Below are positions 1 to 11,407 of a stretch of DNA of 64,000 nt, piece after piece. A model generated the notes under the pieces. It searched no databases, was not told the DNA's origin, and saw only the letters and a list, made by a program, of their open reading frames with translations. Source of the DNA: Heterobasidion occidentale. Taxonomy: Eukaryota > Basidiomycota > Agaricomycetes > Russulales > Bondarzewiaceae. Numbering within the stretch: position 1 is the first letter of the stretch; the number at the start of each line of letters is the position of its first letter. Location of the stretch: NCBI GenBank assembly GCA_039111635.1, contig JBCAQO010000010.1:1240001-1304000 (forward strand), read 5' to 3'. The position numbers and the translations under genes are program-made.

Positions 1-1
1 C

Positions 2-3000
2 CCCTCAACAAACAGATATTCCCATTCCGACACCTATACGTATTCTGACGACAATTCTATCGATGACGATCGAGAGGTGGAAGCCGCTTTGAGTGTCATG
101 GACACCGAGCTCAACAATGCCGAGGATGCGCTGACGGAATGGTCGAGAGGCTCTTCGGTCACGCCGTCCTCTTACTTCTCCGGCTCCGGCACCTCCCCAA
201 CTTTCACGACGACCAATTCCAGTTTTATTCCCTTCACGAACACAATTCGCGATGGTCGCATACTCAGCACTATCACCGAACGTACCGAAAATATTTCGTC
301 TCGTCCAACATCTCACAATCTCTCTGGCATTGGCTCTCGTCCAAACTCAGGCAATCTAGGTGGTGCACGTCCCATGCCCAATCATGGTCGAGGCGTCACC
401 GAGTCTGCGCTGCCGGACCGCCTTGCACCTCCAAGCCGCCGTGCGGGCGACCTGATTGCATTTTTTGAGGATAAGACATCCACGGTCGACAGCAGCTCGT
501 CATTATCTTTTGGACACAGCAGGACGCTTTCTGCACCATCCGGCCCGAGGTCCCCGAGCCCCTACACGAACAGTTACACGAACAGCCAATCGATGCCAAC
601 GTTTGGTACGTTTACCGGCACGACCAGCTACGGGTACGGCAGCGTATATACCTCTCGCCCGTCGTCGCCGACGAAAAGCAGGACGACCACAAATTACACA
701 TCTTCAACACCGGTCCAAGCAGGTGCAACCGCAAGCGGAAGCACGTATACTGGATCTGGTATCAACACGAATTCGTTTACGACATCTTATTCCTCAAATA
801 CTAACACTTTCACTGGAACTCCCACGGCGTCGTCCCTCCGCAGGCCCCAGACATCCCCTCGCTCCCCTCTGACTTCTGTCCGGAACATCGTTGCCGCCTG
901 GAAAGAGCGCACTCCTTCTCTCGGTAAGTCTGGTCGTTCTGGGCCGGGTTCCGTCGCCTCATCGGCGAGCCCAGCGTCGCCACCGGGCGAAGGTTTCTTC
1001 AGTTTGAGGAGGCGTGCTGAGAGGGGTTTGATGAGATTGAGGGATAGGAATGTGGCGGAGGACGACAGCAGCGCTCCTACGAACAGAAGGAGTGATCACT
1101 CCGCCTACGAAAACAGAGAGGCCGCTGCACCGGGCACTCCACGCTCCGGGACTACTTCGTTGAGCTCAAGTGTCATCCCTCCGCCTTTTGATTTGGCAGA
1201 GCTGGGCACGATTGCGAGAGCCAACCAAGAGGTAAGTTCGAGATTCACCACCTCAGCCACAACCTGATTTCTTCTTCTCTTATCTCTTCTGATGATCTTG
1301 TTCATCCTTGCATTCCGTTCATTTTTGACGCTGATACTCTTTCCCTTACAGCCTACTCGCATCGGTCTTCTATGGTATCTGAACGTACATGCCCCCCCGC
1401 CTTACCGATGGCAGAGATGCCAAGCATTATTATACCCGCATATGCTTCTCCTGTCGTGGATCGCTCAAGGGGGAGGAAGAGGAATCGTTACTCTCGACTT
1501 GCTCAACTGCACGGAAGTACGCTCTGTCCCGTCTCCTACGCATCCGACAGCCCAGGACGATGTTGGGACCATTGCAGCTCGCATGCAGAGCGCGGATGCT
1601 GAAGCGGATGGAGGTGGGCAACTGGGAGAGATGGGCTTGATGGAGATGCTTTGCCCGTTCCAATTATTGTACGGCGATGGGGTTGAGAGGCTAGGTGCCG
1701 AATCGGCAAGAGAACGCGTACGATGGGTCAGTGCGATCTGGTAGGCACTTCTCTTTTCTCTCATGAAACTATCCCCTGATAAAGATCCTATCACAGGGAG
1801 GCTCTTGACCGTTCTGTGACCATTCCAGATCGCTCCGAAACCCATTCTCCTACCGGCTCCATTCGCACTATGAGGTCAATCACAAGCAGCACTCACTCTG
1901 GCTCGGGATCAGCTTCCACGACATTCGTTCCACCTGTTGACTCTATCCCCGACCTTTCGGATTTCCACTCGATGTCCGGCTCTAGCTCGGTCGCCAGTTT
2001 GTCGCGCGCTCCTTCGCTTCTATCTCGCAACGGTCGCGCTACGGATGATGCAGCAGTATCCAATCAAAGCTATCTTTACCCTGGCGATCCCCGTGTCATC
2101 GCACCCAGTCGAAGCAGTTCTTTGCGGCGGACGACCTCAATGACTGACTTAGACGAAGAGTTCGCCTCCGCTGTAAGACGAGCAAGAGACGGCCGGCCGG
2201 GTCTTGGATTTGGTCTCGACCTTGTCGGTGGTAGGGTGGTTGGCGATGGTTCTCCTGTGACAGTGTCGAGCGGGTCACGGCTGGGACGGGATGTATTTAT
2301 CACACCGCCCCCCAGTGTTGGCAGAGGCGGAGACAGGCCGCGCACTCGCGGCCCTTCCTCCGAAACATCTGGATCCGTATCCGATGATGCCTTCTTCTCC
2401 GCCGGCGGTGCTGCACACTCAAATCCATCCAGCTTTTACTCGTTGTCATCTCTTCCTCCCACTTCGCCGCTCTCGTCTTCTGCCCATCTTAGGTCTACAA
2501 CTGAGGAGACCGGGATTATGAGTGATGATGTATTGTTCGGGTTAACCTCAGCGTCTGGGACTCAAATTGTGCCGTCGACCTTATCCTACCGTGGCACTGC
2601 ATCTGCGTCACATCTGGGTGACTCTCATACCGGCACTGCCAATTCATCTTTCATACCCACCTCGCCTTCTCGTACTGGGCTCAGTCGGTCTAGGGTGGTG
2701 AAAAGACGGAGTCGGGCGACATCTTTGACTTTCTCATCTTCGTACCCATCGGAGGAGTCTTCTGACAAGGAGAACTCCAGTTATACCCCGACGCGATTGT
2801 ATAGCGACGAATACTCCTCTCGGGACGACGGCCTGAGCACGTTGGAAACCTATACCAGGGAAAGCTGGACGAGATCAGGGACGAGCACTCCGTTCCCTTC
2901 TACTGAGACACCTCGAGATGAAGAGCCAAGTGACTCGGCTCCGTCAACCGCATATGACACCGCGATGTCGCCCTCCATCAAGTCTGTTTCCGATATCCCG

Positions 3001-6000
3001 ACGATACCTTCCGAGTACGAGACGGCGTCGGAGCATGACACGGAGTATGAGACCGCTGCAAAGTCTATCACCGAGGACGCCTCAACAGAGTTCAGCACAG
3101 CAGAAGTCTGCAAGTCGGACCAGTCTTCGGAGTATGTGACGTGTCCGAAGTGTGGTAGCGAGCGCTCTACGGCCTATAGCACGGCGGAGCTTTGTCCCTC
3201 GGATGCGTCGACTGAGTATGAGACGGCAGTGTGCAGGTGTCAGGCAGCTGTGCCAGAACCCCTTCCCAAAGAGCTGTCCGATGTCGAACCAGCAGAGAAG
3301 GACTACAGCATCGGCAAAGAGCCATCAGAGTTGAGCTACCTAGATCTTGATTTGCCAAAGGAAGTCGAAGAGGAACCACAGGAGGAGAGCCTGCAGTCAG
3401 AAGAGGAAGAGGAAGACTTCGGGCTAGAACAAGAGGAGGAGGAGGAGGAGGAGGAGCGGAGCGTGTTCGCCCCGTCAGTGACTCCGACGATTCCGTCTCT
3501 CCTTTCTTATCAGGACGAGGAGAAACTGCGACCCGAGGATGTCCCACTGCCTGCATCGGTCTATAGCCCTTCCTTGCTGTCGAGTGTCGGACTATCAGCG
3601 CTGGAGTTGGAACCCACCGTCCCAACGCCCTCGACTTTGCAGTCGCTGAGTGACAGCATTCTCAGCCTGCCCCAAGTGCAGCCTCCCCTCAGCGAACCTC
3701 CGGAATCTTACCCCACGACCTCGTTGCTTTCGTCTATCACCGAGTCTTCTGTATCGCCCACTCCACCTCAACCTATTAGTTTGGTCATACCGCCTCCGCT
3801 AGTGCCTCCGAGCCCTTCCATCCGTGAATCTGAATGGCCGCCGGAAACAGATATTTCATTTGAATCGTCGATGCTGCGAGCCTCCCCCTCTGTCCAATCG
3901 GTCGCACTACCAGAAGGGCCAGATATATCCTTCGACACATCTGTTTTACGGCCGACAGCGTCAGCGGTGTCTTCACAAGACATCAGAAGGTTGAGCACCA
4001 TTACTGAGTCGATTTCTACACCCTCCTCGTCTGTAACGCCCTCTTCGTCTTCTTCGTCTTCGTCTTCCTTAGTGACCCCTGTCCCTTCTGAATTACTTCC
4101 TGCACCCCCTGCACCCCTTGCACCTTCTCCTGCTTTGTCTCTCGCTACTTCTTCTCCTGCTCCGTCTCTTTTTCGTGGCATATCTCCTTCTCCTTCCCCT
4201 CTCGCGCCTGTTCTCTCTACGCCTTTGTTGTCTTCGGTCGCCATGACTCCCTCCTCGCCATCTGACCAGCCGACGACCTCGCTGCCAACGAGTACATCAA
4301 TTCTTACGCCATCACTATCGCAGGAGGTTTCTTCGGTGACCGTGACTAGGACGCCATCGAGTGTATCTACCGTTTCTGGCGTCGGCATGCGGTCTTCCGT
4401 TTTTGATACCTCTTCGCTTATGGATTTTCCTCTGGAAGTGCCGTCGACCGAACCATCTCTCTTGTCCACACATAGGTCATCGACATTGAGATCAGTAAGT
4501 CTTTCCTATATTATCTCCACCACATCTGAAATTGACCCAAAACGGTAGCTCTCCCCTGCCGGGATACCTCTACCAAGCTCCCCATCTTTGTCTATCCCAT
4601 CTGTCTCGATGAGCGTGAGCATGAGCACGCCACACACGGATATCCCTTCGATTCATTCAACGTTGGACACAGTCGCAACCGAGGGGCCGAGGGAAATATT
4701 GACGCACGATGTCAATCGCCTCCTTCAATATCTTCACGAACTCGAAGGGAACCGCGACAGCGCAAACGAAGGCCTTCATGACCATATGCGCGCAATCGAA
4801 AGGGAGATTGCGGACCTTCAAGATTATCTACATACTAGAGAAGTTCCTGAGATGCCGCCGCCAGTTCCTCGCAAAGACCGCTCCGTCGGGGGAAGTAGCG
4901 TCATTTCGACTATTCCACATACTCCACTCAGTCGCCGTCTTCCGCTCTCTGTACCCGTAGGCCCTCGTTCAGCAGTCGAAACTCCTCCGTGCATGCATCT
5001 CCTCGTCCGACCCCTCGTCCGACCCCTCGTGTCGTGCTTGTACCCAGCCCTCGTCTTGTGCCCATCCCTTTAACCCCTCCACCTTTTCGCATGGCGTCGC
5101 CAAGTTCTTTGTCATCTAGCATGTCTTTCTTGTCCTCCCACCATTCTGATGAGTTCAGCCTCATGGAGTCTGAGTCGTATGGGATACGACCAGGCTCTCC
5201 GTCCTCTTCGTCTTCTTCGTCCCCTCCGAGCACTCCTTCGTCTTCGTCTGTGGGATTGCCCTCGTCGGTGATTTCCGAATCCGATCCGACGTCTGGCCCT
5301 TATCTTTCCAAAACCTCATCATCTGAACAGCCTACCATATCGCCCCCGTCATCGCCTACACCCTCGTCGTCGTCCAGTAGCACTGCACGTCCTCAAGCAG
5401 TCGATCGTGACGACTTGGACGGTCTTCACAGTCTTCTGAATGCTCTGAAAGACCAAGCCGTTGGTCTTTGGGAAGGTCAGGTGTCCACAAACCATATGCT
5501 GGATGAGCTGCGGCGAAGGCGACCAGCAGCCCAGGATAATGAAGAACTTCTCAACAGACTACAACGGATTGAAGATATCCTGCAGCGCATGACTTCTGAA
5601 TCTCAGGTCTATCCACAGCCTCAACTGCCACGCGTCGATGCCTACGAATCTGGATCAGATGCATCTACAATTGACCATTTGTTGGATAGATTTGACAGGC
5701 AACGCGAGTCCACGGCAATGTTCGCTCCGACACCATTGCGTCCCCAGAGCTCTCTGGATGCCCTAATGGCTGATCTGCTCAGGCCGGCTCCTCAACCCAC
5801 TGCGCCTACTGCACAACCCCCCCCTCCGCTTGTCCCGTTAGTGTTCCGCCCGGATCTGCGTGCAGCTCGGCCCAGGAGTGTCAGCCCGACAGTACAGATG
5901 GACTTACCTCCTCGCCCCAATACTGTTCCTGTTCGAGAAGAACCGGTTATTTTTGTGCGGCAAGGGCGGAATATCCCGCGCACGAGGCGTCCTCTCAGGA

Positions 6001-9000
6001 CTGCTCCTCTTGCTCCTATCCGGGAGTCCTTACCTCCTACACCTGCTTTTACTCCCGCTCGCTTTACAGAACCAGAAACGGACTTTGACAGACGTGTCAG
6101 GGAGCAACGGCAGCAACAAGGTCGCTCTGGAGATGGATTTTATGATGCAACCCGCCCGCCGCGCCCCCCCGCTGGACCTGTCATTGTAAGTCCCTTGACT
6201 GTATCCTTAGATGGTCATGCCTGATCTATTCGACAGCCTTCAGATTTGCATGAACCTGGCCGAGCACCGTCGGCCCCAGCGGTTATGCAAGATCAACAAG
6301 TGCGTTGTTCACCATCTTTTTGATATACTGTTGTTAAGCCCATGCTCTACAGGCGACAGAAAGGCCATCCGTGGCAGTACCTCAAGCGGCTGGTGACCAT
6401 ACGGGCGTTCCTCCTGTACCGCCTCCATTCATGCCTATGCCACCCGGCCCTGTGAGAATATTCCCCTGTTCGTAGGAATTATCTCCTTTCACTGACTACG
6501 GTTTCAGACCCTACTACAGTTACCGCCGATCTTCAACGACATGATGTCCGTCCTTAGGGTCAGCATGCACTAACATTGTCTGACAATATCGAGTTCTTCC
6601 TGACCAAGTGCTTCTTTTACTAGGACAATCGGCACATGCACCTCGCGTCTTTGGATCAACAACGGGAACTGATGAGATACATGACGTCTCTGAATGACTG
6701 GCTAGGAAGAGACGTTCACGATCGTCAAGCAGAGCTGCGTGGGGTCTCGGCTCGGGTCGATCAACTGAGAGACGATTTGGATCGCTTTGGTGCAGCGCTG
6801 CGACCTCAAGGTTATTAATGCAATGTTCTCAGCTTAGCTATTACTAACGTCTTGACTGTCTCTACAAAGTAGTTGTTGGTCAACCGCCAGTCGGTGGTCA
6901 ACCGTCAGTCGGCGGAGTCCCACCTGGTGGTTTCGTGATGCCTGGACCCGGAGCGCCACCCCCCCCAGTAGTCCCGCAAGGGGCTCCAAGCACTGGTGTT
7001 GCTCCTGGAGGGCAATACATACCTGGACCTGGACAGGGAGCTTACCCCCCTCCTCCATTCATTATGCAACCCGGACAGCCGCCGACTCTCGTTGTCCCAC
7101 CAGTCATACCAGACCAGCGGACTCCTACGCCTGATGAATCACCAGTCATTCCGTCTCCTCCATTTCGCATGCCAGGGCAGCCCGTAATTCCAGATTTTAG
7201 TCCGTACTATCAGCGGCCACCCACAGGCGTATATGAGCCACCTGCTCCTCGAGATGATGATGATATCTTCATCCCGCCCCCTCTAACCACGTCCATGTCC
7301 TCATCACCGGGGCATTCCCCGGAACGTGTGACATATATCCCACCTCCAGGTGGTCCCGTTATTATCCAGCAGCAGCCTCCCTGGCGAGAATCTTCACCAC
7401 GGTCCAGCAGAAGTAGCTCCGCTCCTAGCTCACCTCGCTCTGGCAGGCAACCCATTTCCTCCCCGCCGCCTGTAACTGTCCCGCCAGGGCCCACGATTAT
7501 ACAAGTACCTTCTGTCGTACCGCAAGTCATCCCTTCTTATCGACCAGTCTCTCCTACAGAACCTCGTGTCGGTTCGCCTCGGCATCCTGATGTCTCCCAA
7601 CCAGCACCTACTATCGTCATCGAGCAGCCGCCAGCACCGCAACCTAGTCCTAGCCCCGCTCCGGGTTTTCAACATTCACAGCAACCGATTATCATCCAAC
7701 CTCCATCCATGGGGGGCATGGGGCCGTACGGAGCAGGTGGTTTCGGGCCAGGTGGTTTCGGGCCTGGGATGCCTCAACCTACTACTGTGGTAGAGGTTCG
7801 TCGCTCACAAAGTTCAAGTTCGCACTCTCCTGTGATGATGGCCCCTATCCACCCGTATGATCCTCCACCACCGGTCACAGTCATGGTTCCTTCGCCATAC
7901 GACGATCGTCATACACGTCCACCAAGCCCCTTATCCCGCCGCTCATCCCCTCATTCATCCCGCCATTCACCAACGCCACAGGCAGGCGTGACTATAGTTC
8001 AACCTGGCATTACAGGAGCTCCAGCTACTGGGCCGATGTTTCAAGTTCACCCTACTGTGCCTACGACCGCTGGCCACGTGGAAAGCGGCCGCCGCCGTCA
8101 TGGACGATCGAGGAGTGGTTCCCCAGCCTCGGACAGGTCACGTTCACGTTCTCGCTCTCGCCACCGCCGGAGGCGATCAAGGTCACGCTCCAGGGATGAT
8201 GATCGTCCTCATGGACGCAGAAGCCGCAGCTATTCACGATCACGCGATGGCCATCGCCGTCATAGACGCAGAAGCCGCAGCTATTCACGGTCACCCGATG
8301 ATGGTCGTCCTAGCAGGCGCTCCCCTGAAGACTCTCGTCGGCGTCATCGACCTTCTCGTAGTCCTGGACACTCTGATCGCTTACGTTCTCGCAGTCCTAG
8401 GGATGAGGATCGTGGATATCCTCAACATCCTTCACAGTATGATTCTCGACATGATGCACCTGGCCATATTCCGTCTCATATACCTGACTCTCCACTGCCC
8501 ATGCGTGTGCCACCTCATGGAGGGGCTCCATCATACGGAATAGGTCGCCCGGGTGGTAGTGAGCGAGATGTACGCGCTCCTACTGTTATCGAGGTGGAGC
8601 ATCCCGAGCCTATTCAAGTTCATGAATCGGACGCAGGAATTCCACATATAGCTCATACGCATAGAACGAGTTCTCCGGAGAGATTTGGCTCCCCAGTAGG
8701 ACACCCCAGGACCGGTTCACGAGCCCCAACTCATAGAGTGCCTTCGCGTGAGTGATAGCCATGCATCTTTGATTCCTACTCTTATGTATTAATGAATTAA
8801 ATCCCTCTAGCCACATATGACCCCACTGGTTCGGAGTTCGATCACGAGGCGGAACCTCATATGACTGATGACGAATTCCGACGGCAACTTGCTGCGTCAC
8901 ATCCGGACGAACCGTTCATACCCATTGTTCCGTCGCAGGCATCAGGGCGAACGAGACCAGGGCGATCTGTAGTTCCGCCTGAGACCATATATTCTGAAGA

Positions 9001-10965
9001 GCCTGCAGAACGCCCTGTCCCCATCGAACATAGCCCAGTCGTGCATGCCGTTCCTTCAGGACCTGGTGATTTAGGATACGAAGATCACGCGAGGGCGATG
9101 CATGAACGCTTCGGGGAAATTGAAGGCCGAGTTGAACATGTCCTTCAAGCAGAGGAAGAAAGGGACCGTCTATTCCAAGAAGCCGAGGAGAGACGGAACG
9201 CTGAAGCTGCGGAACGACAAGAAGAACTTTGGAGAAGACTCCAAGAGCGCCTCGCAGGCGCTCTTCCGAGTGCTGCACTACCCGGTGCTCCAGAACCTGC
9301 CGAAGTGATTTCAGGGCCAGAGCCAGAGCCACCTGAAATCGCACCAGAAGACTTAGCTGAGGCCCCTCCACTCCCCATCCCGGGACCTGCACAGGGTACT
9401 GATGTCGAATCCATCCATGAATCCATTCGTGCATCGCAGGATGCTGCCCTTCGACATGCCGACGAGATCAGGGATATTGTCAACGAAGAGCGAGAGGAGA
9501 TGAGGAGAGTTCGTGAAGCTGCCGAGACTGAACGAATGGCGGCTTTTCAAGAAGCTGCTCTTGAGCGCCAAAACTTGGACCAGCAGCGCGTCATGCGCAT
9601 TCAGGAGCTTGAGGAAGAGCTGGCGAAAGTTCGTGCGGATCTCGATAGCGAACGCCAATTGCGGATTTCGGAAGATGCAGCGAGACGGGAGCAGGAACGG
9701 CATGAAACAGTCGAGCGTGACGAAGCCGTGAGGTCTCAGCTCGGTGATATCACTAACCTGGTGCAAGACCAGAGAGATGAGATGTCGAGGAAGAGGGAGT
9801 TAATGGAGGAAAGGCATCGGGAGAAACTGGCCAGAAGAGAAGAAAAGGACGACCAGCTTCGCCAATTGCATGAAATGGTAGCTAGCATCATTGCAGACCG
9901 GGAAGCGGAGAAGATCCGACAAACGGATGAAAGAGAACAGGCTGCCCAAAAGCCAGGTAAGCCAGATTCTAATTGAGGTCTTCGAGTTCAGGTTGCTGAC
10001 AGATTCGTAAGGCATCGAAGTCGTCCTTGAAGAGCTACACACCCAAAATGGCCAACTGCGCGAAATGCTCGAAACTTTCCATGAGAGTGAGTCGCTCGTT
10101 CCTCAACATCATATGTATTTGTGCTCAAACATCTTTCGATTCTAGCATGTACGGAGGATATGAAGAACCAACACGACGAACTCTTGGCCACCATCCGAGC
10201 GACGGCCCAAGAACAAGTTCCTTTCAATGTTCGAGGAGTACGTATTTTTTGGTTGAGGCGATCACTTGTACTTATTGTCGCCCAGTACCTGGATGAATTT
10301 AGCAAATCGCTCGCCGCCGAAGTTCGCATGCTCCTGGCTGAAGTTGGCAAGCTTCGCGAAGAGAGACGGAATCTGCAGCAGTATGTGTCTCTTGTGTTTA
10401 TTCAACCAATCGCATCTGATATTTTCTTGTATAGTGAGATGGGCTACCTGTTATGTATGCGTAGTAAATACGGTCCGGGTGGAGAGTTCGATCCTGAATG
10501 GTGACTACCGGGCTGTTTATCTCCACATTGTTATATACTGACATCAGTCACCGGGACAGGAAACCGACAACGGGCCCTCTCGCACCTCAACCGCCACCGG
10601 CGGAGGTGCCTCAGCCGGAAGTTCCGCCACCGCCCGAACCTGCTCGTACTGCATGGAGGAATGTTACTCAACGAAGCGCTCGAAGGGGACGCAGAAGGTC
10701 TGAAACTGTACCTCCGTCGGCCACAGTTCCCCATCCGGAAATGCCACAAGACCAGCGTTTATATGCGGGCTCATGGGCGACGTGGAATCGTAAGCACTTG
10801 CAACGTTCACTCTTCCCGACTTGTTTCACTCACCTCCTCCAAACAGCCGATCCAAATATTGAATATACTCCCCCGCCTGCTCCACCCATCACAGTCTTGG
10901 CTCCTCCAGAACCGCCACGGGGACTGTTTGGACCTCGCACACCAACGCAATCCATGATACAGTGA
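2..10965 (+). CDS. Giant PH-domain, Ser/Pro-rich, RS-rich coiled-coil protein (5' partial)
   Basis: The reading frame is open from base 2, so the start lies upstream. About 3,200 codons are visible in many exons (for example 2-1231, 1352-1740, 1797-4494, from 4549, to 6185, then small exons, about 6872-8745, 8812-9954) with a TGA at 10963. Order of parts: Ser/Thr-rich leader; a PH-like domain from about codon 412 to 545 (starts IGLLWYLNVH, includes VVTLDLLNC-like strand and ends RVRWVSAIW); a long Ser-rich stretch with E-Y-x-T-A repeats and Cys pairs; poly-Glu; Pro-rich blocks; an RS/SR-rich block near 8090-8400; and a charged C-terminal coiled coil (about 9080-10400). The PH domain suggests membrane-lipid or protein binding and the coiled coil suggests oligomerisation; both are inference. 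The frame change between 4899 and 5070 is not explained by a good intron. I recognise the PH-domain family type but no characterised orthologue. Confidence 0.8.
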
Positions 10966-11407
10966 TCCTGATATATTCATTTATCTATCAAGTCTTCTTC
11001 ATTTATGATTATTGATGTTCCTGATTTGCCACGATGTTTTGCTTTCAATGAGATTTCGTTACGATTTTGAAGTATGCTCTTGTCTTCTATGCAGACCATG
11101 CTATTCTTCGCGTTATGTTTTTAAAACGGAAGATTCTTTATCCTCTTGCAGCAGAAGTCCGCAAGTGCCAGATAAACATGATTGACGATTGTGCACACAG
11201 CATCAAGAAAGTATCGAATACATAATGATAGCAAGATGATAACTTCCAAGAAAACATATAATCGAGAGTCCCAGAGTTACGAGCGGAGAGAATATAAAAT
11301 AAAAAGGAATAATAAAAGATGGCTACCGCTCATTTCAGGTGAAGAGCTGTTGAACGCTGTAGAAGGCTTTTGAGTATACACTCATGGGAATAAGCTGATC
11401 GGGCTTC
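10966..11407. other. Intergenic, convergent 3' ends
   Basis: About 440 AT-richer bases between the stop of the giant PH protein (+) and the stop of the S41 peptidase (-). It should hold both 3' untranslated regions. No further gene seen. Confidence 0.6.

Noticed and set aside
3768..4469. 233-codon minus-strand frame opposite the giant gene
   Set aside because: Antisense to Ser-rich codons; gives only Glu/Gly/Asp-rich sequence.
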